This document shows, one piece after another, positions 1-8,285 of a stretch of DNA of 64,000 bases. How positions within the stretch are numbered: the first letter of the stretch is position 1; the number at the start of each line of letters is the position of its first letter. Position numbers and translations under genes: made by a program. The DNA is from Ochrobactrum chromiisoli (lineage in GTDB: Bacteria; Pseudomonadota; Alphaproteobacteria; Rhizobiales; Rhizobiaceae). The stretch spans positions 1 through 64,000 of the forward strand of contig NZ_JAPHAV010000013.1 of assembly GCF_026241335.1 (NCBI RefSeq). The letters are read 5' to 3'. Below the pieces are notes generated by a model, which saw only the letters and a program-made list of their open reading frames with translations, was not told where the DNA came from and searched no databases.

Positions 1-1971
1 TTGCCCCTTCTGCTTCCATTCACGGAGTTCGTCGCCATAGAAAAAATCGCTATTCGTCTGGCGCATTCCAAAGAACAGATGGATCAGGCGATGCCGCGTA
101 TTGGCACGGATGAAACCCGCCAAAGGTGCGATTCCGGTTCCCGCGCCGATCAAAATCAGGGGCATGTGTGTCCGATTGTCCGCATGGAAACCGGGATTGC
201 GGCGCGGGAAAGCGCTGATCGTGTCTCCGGGCTCCAGTTCCAGGAGCTGGCAGGAGCATAGCCCACCCGGATGTTTTCTCACGACGATCTCGACAAAGCC
301 ATCCTTGCGTCCAGAAGCCAGTGAGTAGAACCGGGGAACAGTTGATCCCGGAGGAACGATGGCGAGGAGATCGCCGGCCACAAAGCGCCCCAGTCCGCGG
401 CCACGCACTTGCTGCCAGAAGGAAAGCATCGGCAAGGCAAAGCGCAGTATTGCTGCGGGCGCTTGCACTTCGGCACCATAATCACGGCGCGACACAAGCG
501 TAAGCGTTACGGCGGCGGGTTGAACGGCCTGGTGCGTGAGTTCCAGGTCTATGTCCAACGCAGCACCGAGTGTCCGTCCCCATCGGGCAAAAGCCTGCGG
601 CGACTGACGGTCCACCGTGTCAAAGGGTATGAGCATTCTCCATCCGACGGCATGCGCCGTCTCCGTCACCGCTCGCGCGAATCCACAATAGGCTGGAAAG
701 CTACTATCGCCAAAACCGAGCACAACCAGCGGAATTGCCGAATCCGCTTCCTGAGATAACAGTCCTTCGAGAAACCCCTTGGCCGAAGCGGGTGCATCGC
801 CGTCGCCATAAGTCGCGGCCAGGATGAGGATGCGCCGCGCCTGCCCGTAACGGGCCGGGTCGAAAGCCGACATTGGCGCGGCATGGACGGCCTGACCGGC
901 GTCGGACAGCGCCGCATGCAGCGTAGCGGCAAAGCCCCATGTGCTACCGCCTTCACTGCCGACGAGAATGATCGTCTCCGCCTTTCCTGCGGAAACATTG
1001 CCGCGAATACGTGGCCGTCCGCGACGCCCGTCGAACCAGAGAACAACGCCCGTGCCCGCCATGACTGGTACACCAAGAGCCGCCAGGCCAAGGATCAGCG
1101 CCAGAACAGAAGCCCCCCGTCCCGTATGGAGCATATAAATGGTTTCCGACAGACGTTGCCATCCGGTCAGGCCGCTCCAGCCGAGAAGCGCGCCCGTGCC
1201 CTGATCGATATAGCCGGTGCCCCGGTCGGTCTTAAGGGTGAGAATGTCCATCGGGTTGGATGGATCGGCGAATGACAGGCTGCGCATTTCCGCAACCGGT
1301 ATCTGCCGCAGCGGTTCCATCGTCGCCGGAAGCGCTCCAGTCTGGCCGCTTGCCTCAGTCTGCATGACCGGCGAAACCGCACTATCAGGCAACAGATCGA
1401 AGGTGGAGGCCGTCATCCACAAAGCCGTGGCCGAGGAAAGCAGCAGGCCTGCGACGGCCAGTCGGGCGACCTCGACATGCAGACGCCCGGAGAGCGGGCC
1501 ACGCAGGCGCGAGAACCAGTGCTGCCAACCCCCGGCCCGACGTGCGACAAGCGCCACCCCGGACAGGCTCAGCACCATCATGGCGGCAGCGCCCGCAGCC
1601 ATGACCATGCGACCGCTATCATCAAGAAAGAGCGAACGATGCAGACCTGTCAGCCAGCGTTCGACTGGATTCGGATCGGCAGAAGCGATAGCCTGACCGG
1701 TGGCGGGATCGATGACCGCCGCCTGAGGCGCACCATTATCGAACCAATAGGCCGTCATCCGGCCAGACGGCGCCCGCCGGATTTGCTCCACCTGCGGATA
1801 GACCGCTTGAACACGCCCCGCCAGATCGGCGATCGTACGTGTCACATCTGCCTGTGGAGACGAAATACTTTCGACAGCGGGAAAAATCGACAGTGCTGCA
1901 CCGCTGATACTGAGCACAATCAGGAACAACGCGGCAAGAAGTCCCGGCCAACGATGGATAACGCGGAACAT
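1..1971 (-). CDS. PepSY-TM / flavodoxin / FNR-type membrane flavoreductase (partial, C-terminus off the window)
   Basis: An open frame of 657 codons runs from an ATG at 1971 to the left edge without a stop. It reads as an iron-uptake or sulfite-reductase-like flavoprotein anchored in the inner membrane. The N-terminus (FRVIHRWPGLLAALFLIVLS) is a classic PepSY-associated membrane helix. Further helices lie near residues 122-144, 165-187 and 283-313, with periplasmic PepSY-like segments between them. A flavodoxin-like FMN domain follows at about 335-475 (IILVGSEGGSTWGFA; ATYGDGDAP). An FNR domain comes next, with the FAD motif PRFYSLASG and the NADPH motif IGAGTGIAPLAGFI. The likely role is transfer of electrons from cytosolic NADPH across the membrane to periplasmic acceptors. 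It starts 13 bases after the DUF2271 gene and is probably cotranscribed with it. The exact electron acceptor cannot be seen. Confidence 0.85.
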   Translation of the reverse strand, partial: MFRVIHRWPGLLAALFLIVLSISGAALSIFPAVESISSPQADVTRTIADLAGRVQAVYPQVEQIRRAPSGRMTAYWFDNGAPQAAVIDPATGQAIASADPNPVERWLTGLHRSLFLDDSGRMVMAAGAAAMMVLSLSGVALVARRAGGWQHWFSRLRGPLSGRLHVEVARLAVAGLLLSSATALWMTASTFDLLPDSAVSPVMQTEASGQTGALPATMEPLRQIPVAEMRSLSFADPSNPMDILTLKTDRGTGYIDQGTGALLGWSGLTGWQRLSETIYMLHTGRGASVLALILGLAALGVPVMAGTGVVLWFDGRRGRPRIRGNVSAGKAETIILVGSEGGSTWGFAATLHAALSDAGQAVHAAPMSAFDPARYGQARRILILAATYGDGDAPASAKGFLEGLLSQEADSAIPLVVLGFGDSSFPAYCGFARAVTETAHAVGWRMLIPFDTVDRQSPQAFARWGRTLGAALDIDLELTHQAVQPAAVTLTLVSRRDYGAEVQAPAAILRFALPMLSFWQQVRGRGLGRFVAGDLLAIVPPGSTVPRFYSLASGRKDGFVEIVVRKHPGGLCSCQLLELEPGDTISAFPRRNPGFHADNRTHMPLILIGAGTGIAPLAGFIRANTRHRLIHLFFGMRQTNSDFFYGDELREWKQKGQ

Positions 1972-1983
1972 AGCAATCACCGT

Positions 1984-2454
1984 TTATAGTGAATAATCGG
2001 CTGTTGCGATGTAACGGCGTCCTTTGACTGGAGCTTTCACACCGCCGGATGTCAGCGGTATAACCACCTCATTGGGGCTGTCGCGCATGTCTTCCACCGC
2101 AGCGTCGACGTGCAATGTGTAGCCCGCATCAAAAAACGCATCGGCCAGATCAACTGTGATTTTAAGCGTCTTGCCCGTCCCGACGCTCGCGCCCGTGATA
2201 CCATTGATTTCGCTCGTGTTGCCACCCGTTGCGCGATACCACCCAGACAGGTGTTCGTAATACTTGGATTTGCTACCAGCCATCCAAAGACTACCAGCAT
2301 ATTTGCCCTGAGCATCGGTGACGTAATAGGCAAGATAAGCGCCGTCCCCGCCATAGCTGTTCAGCGTCGTGGTCAGAGTTACGGGTCGCGCCATGGCGAT
2401 ACCCGGAAGCGTAAGTGCCGTGGTCATTGCCAATACTGCGAGAAGTACTTTCAT
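1984..2454 (-). CDS. DUF2271 periplasmic protein, possible flavinylation target
   Basis: This is a 156-residue secreted protein with a clear signal peptide (MKVLLAVLAMTTALTLPGIA, cut near AMA-RP). The fold family is DUF2271, often found beside PepSY membrane reductases. Residues 84-90 read NGITGAS, close to the D-G-x-[ST]-G-A-[ST] sequon that ApbE modifies with FMN in extracytosolic flavoproteins, although the usual leading Asp is Asn here. No apbE gene is in the window. It precedes the PepSY/flavodoxin reductase by 13 bases, so the pair may pass electrons from the membrane reductase to this periplasmic protein. A direct-repeat regulator box sits about 115 bases upstream. Family assignment is fairly sure; flavinylation is inference. 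Confidence 0.75.
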   Translation of the reverse strand: MKVLLAVLAMTTALTLPGIAMARPVTLTTTLNSYGGDGAYLAYYVTDAQGKYAGSLWMAGSKSKYYEHLSGWYRATGGNTSEINGITGASVGTGKTLKITVDLADAFFDAGYTLHVDAAVEDMRDSPNEVVIPLTSGGVKAPVKGRRYIATADYSL

Positions 2455-2568
2455 GTCAGACTACCTCTTTCAAAGAAACGGGCGCACGGACCTGAACCGG
2501 ATCCGTGTTCATGCCAGCCACTCTCGCAAGATGAGCTGAACGCCGCCTGACACTGATGTAATTTCTGC

Positions 2569-2584
2569 TTCAGCGCTTTGTCAG
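2569..2584 (-). promoter_or_regulatory. Response-regulator-type direct repeat CTGAC-N6-CTGAA upstream of the DUF2271 gene
   Basis: On the minus strand CTGAC, AAAGCG, CTGAA gives two half-sites with an 11-base period, the spacing used by OmpR/PmrA-class regulators. Exact copies lie at 3664-3679 and 12335-12350. A reversed-order version (CTGAA-N6-CTGAC) lies nearby on the plus strand at 2536-2551. Binding by the neighbouring regulators is inferred. Confidence 0.55.
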
Positions 2585-2604
2585 GAAAGACATAACGAAA
2601 ACGC

Positions 2605-2624
2605 TGGACCTGCCAGCAGGTCCA
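2605..2624. repeat. Perfect 9-bp inverted repeat between cytochrome b561 and DUF2271 genes
   Basis: TGGACCTGC and GCAGGTCCA face each other across a CA dinucleotide. It sits just downstream of the cytochrome b561 stop codon, so it may be a weak terminator or processing hairpin for that transcript (GTTTT follows shortly on the minus strand), or a protein-binding palindrome. Confidence 0.5.
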
Positions 2625-2655
2625 CCGTTTTAAGAACCGACGATGCGGGCTGTTA

Positions 2656-3171
2656 TCAATGCAGCGACATGCGCTTGAGCGTGCCATCGCGCAAAACGAA
2701 CTGGTGCCATATCGCCATCAGTGCATGAAGACCGGCCAGATAAAGAATGATGGTGCCGGCATTCTCGTGGAAGTCGGCGATCAATCCGGGGGAGCCTTGC
2801 ACTGGGGCCGTAATGGCTGGAACGGAAAGGCCGAAGAATGATATGGGAACGCCAATCCGCGAGGCGGCATACCAGCCGCTGAACGGCAAGGCGAGCAGAA
2901 AAAGATAGAGGATTGCATGACCTGCCTTGGCCGCAAGCGCTAGCATCCCTTGCGTCTGAGATGCTGACGGCGCAGCGCCAGAAAGACGCAAGAGAATGCG
3001 TGGGAAAACAAGCACGAGCACGGCAAGCCCTAGAGAAAAATGCAACAAAGGCGGATTTTCCGCCATACGGCGTCCACCCACCGACGTCAACCATGCTCCG
3101 AGGATCAACGCTGCGGTGAACCAGTGAATCACAACCATGCTTTTTGAATAACGATCAGGACTGCGAGGCAT
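2656..3171 (-). CDS. Cytochrome b561-family di-haem membrane protein
   Basis: This 171-residue protein has four predicted membrane helices and the cytochrome b561 layout. The opening PRSPDRYSKSMVVIHWFTAA carries an early His, LLHFSLGLAVL carries a second, and histidines GHAILYLFLLALPFSGWY and LHALMAIWHQF lie in the last helices; these are the expected haem ligands. The ATG at 3171 is chosen over an upstream candidate at 3264 because AAGGAAAG lies just ahead of it and the protein then begins where the family does. It would carry quinol electrons to periplasmic acceptors. It lies between the small PepSY gene and the DUF2271 gene on the same strand, so it is probably part of the same envelope redox set. 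Confidence 0.85.
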   Translation of the reverse strand: MPRSPDRYSKSMVVIHWFTAALILGAWLTSVGGRRMAENPPLLHFSLGLAVLVLVFPRILLRLSGAAPSASQTQGMLALAAKAGHAILYLFLLALPFSGWYAASRIGVPISFFGLSVPAITAPVQGSPGLIADFHENAGTIILYLAGLHALMAIWHQFVLRDGTLKRMSLH

Positions 3172-3290
3172 GACAAGTCTTTCCTTGACTAAACGCGCTC
3201 TATTAGCGGAGCGCCGGGTGCTTATTTGGCAGGGAGTTTTGTCGAGCAAGCGGCTGGAAAGCATGCCGACGCAGCGCTTGACACCTATCC

Positions 3291-3614
3291 CTAGTTATCT
3301 CTTGATTTGCGACGGCGATCATCGTCGTGGTCGGATTCGCCGACCTTGTGTTTTATCTTGACTATAGCAAGCGTCGCCGGATCAACTTTGGCCCTGAAAG
3401 CAATTCCGGTTTTGTCGGAGCCGCGGACTTCATAACAGCCGTCGTCGATTTTGATCCGCGCTACGGTCCAGCCGCGAGAAGTAGCCATAGCCTGAACCGC
3501 GTCCCTGGATTGCCACTTGTCCATCGACACATGGCAGTCATCATCGGCTCGCGCCACGCCGCTTCCTGCTGAAATCAATAAAAGGGAGATTGCAGCAAGG
3601 TAATTTACCATCAT
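3291..3614 (-). CDS. Small secreted PepSY-domain protein
   Basis: The protein of about 107 residues has a signal peptide (MMVNYLAAISLLLISAGSG, cut near ARA-DDD). A single PepSY domain follows: DKWQSRDAVQAMATSRGW, then VARIKIDDGCYEVRG and VDPATLAIVKIK. PepSY units of this kind occur with two-component systems and membrane reductases, and may act as periplasmic redox or sensor-associated proteins. The ATG at 3614 is preferred over a TTG at 3632 because AGGAA stands seven bases before it. The tail is highly charged (SDHDDDRRRKSRDN). It is divergent from the response regulator at 3799; the shared intergenic region contains two direct-repeat boxes. Confidence 0.75.
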   Translation of the reverse strand: MMVNYLAAISLLLISAGSGVARADDDCHVSMDKWQSRDAVQAMATSRGWTVARIKIDDGCYEVRGSDKTGIAFRAKVDPATLAIVKIKHKVGESDHDDDRRRKSRDN

Positions 3615-3663
3615 ATCATTGTTCCTGATCAATGCGCTTTGAAGAGAATAATGCCAGCCATTT

Positions 3664-3712
3664 CTGACGAACAGCTGAAGCTGGCAAGGGTATGACGTCA
3701 GAGGAATGACAG
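3664..3712. promoter_or_regulatory. Two direct-repeat boxes in the divergent promoter region of PepSY and response-regulator genes
   Basis: On the plus strand CTGAC-N6-CTGAA lies at 3664-3679, about 120 bases before the response regulator. On the minus strand CTGTC-N6-CTGAC lies at 3712-3697, about 83 bases before the PepSY start. Both have an 11-base period. A TATTCT hexamer on the minus strand at 3650-3645 could be the -10 of the PepSY gene. Autoregulation is inferred from position. Confidence 0.5.
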
Positions 3713-3798
3713 GTTACAGCTTCAGTTAGAATATGTTCACATCTGACTGAATCGGGTCGACACGGGGCCGCTTCTTATCGAATAAAGGGTGCTGTTGT

Positions 3799-4458
3799 AT
3801 GCGGGTTCTGTTGATCGAAGACGATACAATCCTGGGCAAGGCCGTTCGCGACCATATCGCCGTCAACCATTCCGTGGATTGGGTGACCCGGCTCGACGAC
3901 GCAACAGAGCATGTCAACTCTGCAGTCTACGACCTAATGCTGTTGGACCTGATGCTTCCCGACGGGCTGGGTGTCAATTTTTTACGCAATCTTCGCGCCA
4001 AAGGCAGTGTCACGCCTGTCATTATCCTCACGGCACTGGACCAGATTTCCGACCGGATCGAAGGACTCGATGCCGGGGCAGACGATTACATGATCAAACC
4101 GTTCGATCTGGCGGAACTGTCGTCACGACTGAATGCCGTTGCGCGACGTTACAGCGGCAATCCCAACCCATTGATCAAAATAGGCGACCTCCAGATCGAT
4201 CTGGCCGCCAAGACCGTGAGGCAGGACGGGCGCCCCGTTGAACTGACCGGTCGCGAATGGGCACTGCTAGAAAACTTCCTGCAGCGACCTGGTATTGCAT
4301 TGACCAAGTCGCAACTCGAGGATCGGCTCTATGCCTTTGGCTCAGAAGTCGAGAGCAATACAATTGAGGTCCATGTCAGCCGTCTCCGCAAAAAGCTTGG
4401 ACATGCGATCATCGAGACGGTTCGCGGCATCGGATACCGGCTTGGAAACGCAAAATGA
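3799..4458 (+). CDS. OmpR/PmrA-family response regulator
   Basis: This 219-residue protein has a receiver domain (residues 1-115) with the acidic pair E7-D8-D9, the phospho-acceptor D50 in LLDLMLPD, T78 and K100, and a C-terminal winged helix (about 125-217) ending SRLRKKLGHAIIETVRGIGY. It belongs to the PmrA/QseB branch. The stop overlaps the kinase start by ATGA, so the two are translationally coupled. Regulator boxes upstream of it, of the divergent PepSY gene, of the DUF2271 gene and of eptA make an envelope redox / lipid A regulon likely. A close relative lies at 14620. Which regulator binds which box is unknown. Confidence 0.9.
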   Translation: MRVLLIEDDTILGKAVRDHIAVNHSVDWVTRLDDATEHVNSAVYDLMLLDLMLPDGLGVNFLRNLRAKGSVTPVIILTALDQISDRIEGLDAGADDYMIKPFDLAELSSRLNAVARRYSGNPNPLIKIGDLQIDLAAKTVRQDGRPVELTGREWALLENFLQRPGIALTKSQLEDRLYAFGSEVESNTIEVHVSRLRKKLGHAIIETVRGIGYRLGNAK

Positions 4459-5813
4459 TCCAACCGAAGAGCCTGCAATGGAGACTTTCGCTCTGGCTCG
4501 GGCTCGGCGCGGCCCTGTTGTGGGTTGTTACAACGATTGTGACAGCACAGCTTCTGCGCCAGGAACTGAATAAGGCCTTTGACAGCGCCCTCGAAGAAAC
4601 GGCGCAACGCATTCTGCCAGTCGCAGCGCTTGAGATATTGGGACGCGATGCCGACGACACCGAACAGCGGGTTGCCACCCTGCGCCAGCACGACGAATAT
4701 TTCACCTATGTGGTGCGTGACGCGGCCGGAACCGTGCAGATGCGTTCGCATAGTGCGGATGTAACCAATTTTCCGCCCTATTCAAAAATGGGCTTCAGCA
4801 GCACACTGACCCATCGGCTCTACTCCGACGCCGCCATGCAGGGCAGCCTCACGATTACTGTCGCTGAACCCCTCTCCCACCGGCGCGAAACGGCGAAGCA
4901 CATATTATACACGCTTGCCGTACCTCTCGCCCTAGCCGTCCTCCTTGGCCTGACCGGTGTCTGGCTCATCGTGCGGCTCTCCATGGCGCCGGTGCGCAGT
5001 TTTCGCGATCAGATTGAGGCGCGTGGCAGCGGAGATCTTGATCCAGTCGCCGTAAATGGGCTTCCCTCCGAAATTGACACTGTTGCCATAGCGGTAAATC
5101 GGCTGTTGGACCGTTTGAAACTGACCCTGGAAGCCGAACGCAGTCTTGCAGCCAAATCAGCCCACGAATTGCGCACCCCGGTGGCAGCGGCGCTCGCACA
5201 GTCGCAAAGACTGATCGTCGAGGCGCCCGATGCTACCACGCGCGAACGTGCGCAGGACATGGAAACGGCGCTGCGCCGCCTCGCCCGCTTGACAGAAAAA
5301 CTGATGCAGTTGGCAAGAGCCGAGGGCGGACGGCTCCTTGCCGAAAAGCCAGTAAATATTGCTGCAATCCTTCGATTAGTTGTAGGCGAGTTCAACGGAT
5401 CTACCGATGCTGTCGGTCGCATTGAGTTGACTCTCCCTGATTGCCCCGTGCTTAAGAGCATTGATGCGGATGCGTTTGCCATACTAGCGCGCAACTTGAT
5501 CGAAAACGCACTCAAACACGGTGCACAGGACATGCCTGTTCTCGTAAGTCTTAAATGCGACGGGGAACTGCGTGTTGTTAATGGCGGCCCAGTCGTGCCG
5601 CCCGAAACGCTTGCTCGGCTGAGTGAGCCGTTCGAGCGCGGTCAGGCTCTTGTGCGCGGTGCAGGACTTGGTCTTGCCATTGCCAAAACAATTGCTACTG
5701 GAGCAGGCGGTCGGTTAGAGTTTTTCTCTCCGGCATCAACCAAGAAAGACGGCTTCGAAGCGAGGTTTTCTTCCATTGCATGCACGCCGAACCGGTGCAC
5801 CACTGACCATTGA
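4455..5813 (+). CDS. Sensor histidine kinase, partner of the upstream response regulator
   Basis: The 452-residue protein has two membrane helices (about 11-35 and 150-175) around a periplasmic sensor of about 115 residues, then a HAMP region, the phospho-acceptor H237 in SAHELRTP, the N box NLIENALKHG (347-356) and the G2 box GAGLGLAIA (402-410). The usual G1 box Asp is absent: the segment reads VVNGGPVVP, as in its paralogue at 15279. The topology resembles QseC/PmrB-type sensors. ATGA overlap couples it to the regulator. The signal is unknown. A short Cys-containing tail (ACTPNRCTTDH) follows the ATPase fold. Confidence 0.88.
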   Translation: MIQPKSLQWRLSLWLGLGAALLWVVTTIVTAQLLRQELNKAFDSALEETAQRILPVAALEILGRDADDTEQRVATLRQHDEYFTYVVRDAAGTVQMRSHSADVTNFPPYSKMGFSSTLTHRLYSDAAMQGSLTITVAEPLSHRRETAKHILYTLAVPLALAVLLGLTGVWLIVRLSMAPVRSFRDQIEARGSGDLDPVAVNGLPSEIDTVAIAVNRLLDRLKLTLEAERSLAAKSAHELRTPVAAALAQSQRLIVEAPDATTRERAQDMETALRRLARLTEKLMQLARAEGGRLLAEKPVNIAAILRLVVGEFNGSTDAVGRIELTLPDCPVLKSIDADAFAILARNLIENALKHGAQDMPVLVSLKCDGELRVVNGGPVVPPETLARLSEPFERGQALVRGAGLGLAIAKTIATGAGGRLEFFSPASTKKDGFEARFSSIACTPNRCTTDH

Positions 5814-5913
5814 GAAGCGCCTCACTGCTTTGATTGCCAGTCAGAATCTTGCTCGCTAGTGCACGTCGCAAAGCATGTCCGACATTACTTACGACAAAGC
5901 CTTGTTCACTTGA

Positions 5914-7242
5914 TTATATCGACCCTGGCACGGTTCGTACAATGAGGCTTGCAATCAGGCCATGCCCGTCCTCGCGCCCGTCAAGCGTAAGTCTCGCTCC
6001 CTGTCTTTCGGCTGCAGCCTTTGCGATTGCTAGCCCCAGGCCACTTCCCTCGCTGTCCTGAGGTTTTGCCCTGAAGAACCTTTCAAAGACGTGTGTCAAT
6101 TCTTCTTCCGTTAAGCCGGGACCAGTGTCACGGACCTCTACGCACGCTTCTTGCCCAATGACTGCCACCGCGACGTCTACGGTTCCGCCCGATGGGGTAT
6201 ACCGTATGGCATTATCTACCAGATTTCCGAAGATGATCTCGAAATCGATCAGCGAGCCGACCACGGTAGCGCTATCTTTACGCGTGATGCCTAAGTCAAT
6301 CTGGCGGCTCTCCGCGAGTGGTGATAGACGGGCGACCGTATCGAATGCGAGCTGGACAAGATCAATCGGCTGCGGTGATGGTGCAGGCTCTTCGGCGTCG
6401 TATCTCGTCAGGCGCAATAGCTTGGTTACAAGGCCGGTACCCCTGCTGATTCCGGCTTCAAGTTCAGTCAAACGCTGAGTAAATCGGTTATCCCGGTCAT
6501 CGTGGCGAAGGTTGTCGATTTGAATCTGCAGCGCCGACAGCGGTGTGCGCAATTCGTGAGCTGCATCTGAGATAAACCGTCGCTGGCGCTCCAATAGTGC
6601 GCGAAGCTGCGCGAGCAACAGGTTGATCGAGGTTACAAAAGGAGCAACTTCGCGAGGCACGTCGTCTATTGGAACTGGGTCGTCCGCCCCGACGTCTCGG
6701 GAAGCAACCGCCATGGCCAGGCGATTAAGCCGCGCCATAATCCGATCGATGATCCAGCTCAGTGTCAGCAATGATAATGGTATCAGCACAACGATCGGCA
6801 ACGCCGCCTGGAGCGCTGCATTGGTCGCCAGTTCCTGTCGGACCCTCGTATCCTGGGAAATCTGAACTGTTCGGCCCGGCGCTGCCAGTGTATAGACGCG
6901 CCAACTGTCATCGCCGATTGAAATGTCGGCAAACCCGCTCCCTGATTGGCGGGGAATATCAATGGCTGGATGTGAAAGTCGCAACGGCTTGCCGGCAATA
7001 TTCCAGACCTGGATGACGAAGTCATCCTCGGGGTCATGCGGCACATCGCCAATCCGCCCGGTTGGTACAGCGGGCGCGTCCCCGATATAGAGTGCGATCT
7101 GCCGCAGCTGATTGTCGAGGAGGTCGTCTGCCTCACTCCTGACGAGGAAGAATGATGTTATGGCCGCGCAGACGCCGATGGCCGCCATTAATCCGGCGAG
7201 CCATATGAAAGCCGTGCGTCGGATCGAAATCGCGCCTTTCAC
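5914..7242 (-). CDS. Sensor histidine kinase whose regulator gene is truncated
   Basis: This 442-residue kinase starts at a GTG that overlaps the TGA of the preceding regulator fragment (GTGA), the normal coupled arrangement. It has a signal-anchor helix (about 8-33), a periplasmic sensor of about 110 residues, a second helix (146-165), HAMP, H229 in AAHELRTPL, N box NLVDNAIRYTP, G1 box VRDTGPGL and G2 box GSGLGLAIA. It is of the QseC/TctE type and differs from the two other kinases here in having a standard G1 box. Because the regulator has lost its receiver and promoter, the kinase may be silent or orphaned. A protein start upstream of 7242 would only translate the regulator region in the wrong frame. 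Confidence 0.85.
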   Translation of the reverse strand: MKGAISIRRTAFIWLAGLMAAIGVCAAITSFFLVRSEADDLLDNQLRQIALYIGDAPAVPTGRIGDVPHDPEDDFVIQVWNIAGKPLRLSHPAIDIPRQSGSGFADISIGDDSWRVYTLAAPGRTVQISQDTRVRQELATNAALQAALPIVVLIPLSLLTLSWIIDRIMARLNRLAMAVASRDVGADDPVPIDDVPREVAPFVTSINLLLAQLRALLERQRRFISDAAHELRTPLSALQIQIDNLRHDDRDNRFTQRLTELEAGISRGTGLVTKLLRLTRYDAEEPAPSPQPIDLVQLAFDTVARLSPLAESRQIDLGITRKDSATVVGSLIDFEIIFGNLVDNAIRYTPSGGTVDVAVAVIGQEACVEVRDTGPGLTEEELTHVFERFFRAKPQDSEGSGLGLAIAKAAAERQGARLTLDGREDGHGLIASLIVRTVPGSI

Positions 7243-7451
7243 TTGGGAACCATCCAGCCGGCTCCCCGGATGTTGCGTATGATGTCCTTGTCGAACTTTC
7301 TCCGGACATAGTGGATGAGGACGTCGATTGCGTTGCTTTCTACCTCTTCGCCCCATCCATAGAGTTTTTCCTCAAGCTGGTTACGGGATAGAATTGTGCC
7401 GGGACGCTCCAGCAGTGCCTGAAGCAGCGCGAATTCTCTTGCGGGCAACAC
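7239..7451 (-). pseudogene. C-terminal remnant of an OmpR-family response regulator
   Basis: Only the DNA-binding half survives: about 70 residues beginning LPAREFALLQALLERPG and ending IIRNIRGAGWMVPK, the winged helix of a QseB/TctD-type regulator. The receiver domain (about 120-150 residues) that should precede it is gone. At about 7451 the sequence changes directly into the truncated COG4705 gene, which reads the other way. Both genes thus lost their 5' ends, as expected for a deletion across a divergent promoter. Confidence 0.8.
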
Positions 7452-8069
7452 TTCGCTACACCCACGATGGTGCTAATTAGCATCGTCGGTACGTTGATTA
7501 CAGATAACCTGGTCGACAATTTCCATGTGCCGCTGCTGGACACGACGATCGCGTTCTCTGGCGCCCTGGCCCTGACATTCTTCCTGTGGTTCCGAGCCGA
7601 AGGGACACTTTCGATCCACTCCATCTACACCGGGCGGCGCGAAGCATTTTATTGGCTGGCCATATTGTTCACCTTTGCGCTCGGCACGGCGGCGGGCGAC
7701 CTTGTGGCCGAACAATTCGCGCTTGGCTATCTGGCGACCGGTGTCCTGTTCGGAATGATCATCTTCTCGCTCAGCGTCGGCTATTTCTTCCTTAGCCTGG
7801 ACCCGATACTCGGCTTCTGGCTGGTCTACATTCTAACCAGACCTCTTGGCGCCTCATTAGGCGACTTCATGTCTCAGCCTATTCAATATGGCGGGCTGGG
7901 TCTCGGCGTCATCATTACCAGCGTGATCTTTCTCGCAGCAATCGTCATAATAGTCGTATTCATGAGCCTGCGAGACCAGGTTGAAGAACTGGTTGAAATC
8001 GATGATGATAACGAGCTGACAAAGACCAACTCCAGCCAGAGATTAACAGCTGTCAAAGACGAATTCTAA
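7452..8069 (+). pseudogene. 5'-truncated COG4705-family membrane protein
   Basis: The first recognisable residues are MVLISIVGTLITDNLVDNF, which in COG4705 proteins lie well inside the protein. Repeats of helices follow (AFYWLAILFTFALGTAAGDL, LGYLATGVLFGMIIFSLSVG, LDPILGFWLVYILTRPLGA). About 200 codons remain to a normal C-terminus. The family is usually longer by one or two N-terminal helices; these and the promoter are missing at the junction with the regulator remnant. An ATG at 7467 could still give a short protein, but no convincing ribosome binding site was seen. The function of the family is not established. Confidence 0.7.
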
Positions 8070-8285
8070 TATCACTGCTCAAACGAACTAAGCCATAGAA
8101 TCGAACCGATTTTAAATTTTCTCCAAACAGCTTGCCATGCATGCCCGCAAACGCTGCAGATATCGTCATACGGCTTGAAGAGACCACCAAATCTAAAGCG
8201 TTTTCCGAATATGATGTGGGTAACGATAAAAGTTAGAGCAACTACAATGTTTCAATTGTCACGGAAGTCGCTCTAGTCCTCGTAA

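Noticed and set aside
666..1091. Minus-strand 141-codon frame and several plus-strand frames in the first 2 kb
   Set aside because: They lie in other frames of the PepSY/flavodoxin reductase, whose own frame is open for 657 codons with clear domains.
2451..2687. 78-codon minus-strand frame between DUF2271 and cytochrome b561
   Set aside because: It covers the regulator boxes and the inverted repeat and has no family features.
8195..8280. Possible Brucella-type intergenic repeat (AAAGCGTTTTCCG...)
   Set aside because: Only one copy is seen in the window, so it cannot be called a repeat here.
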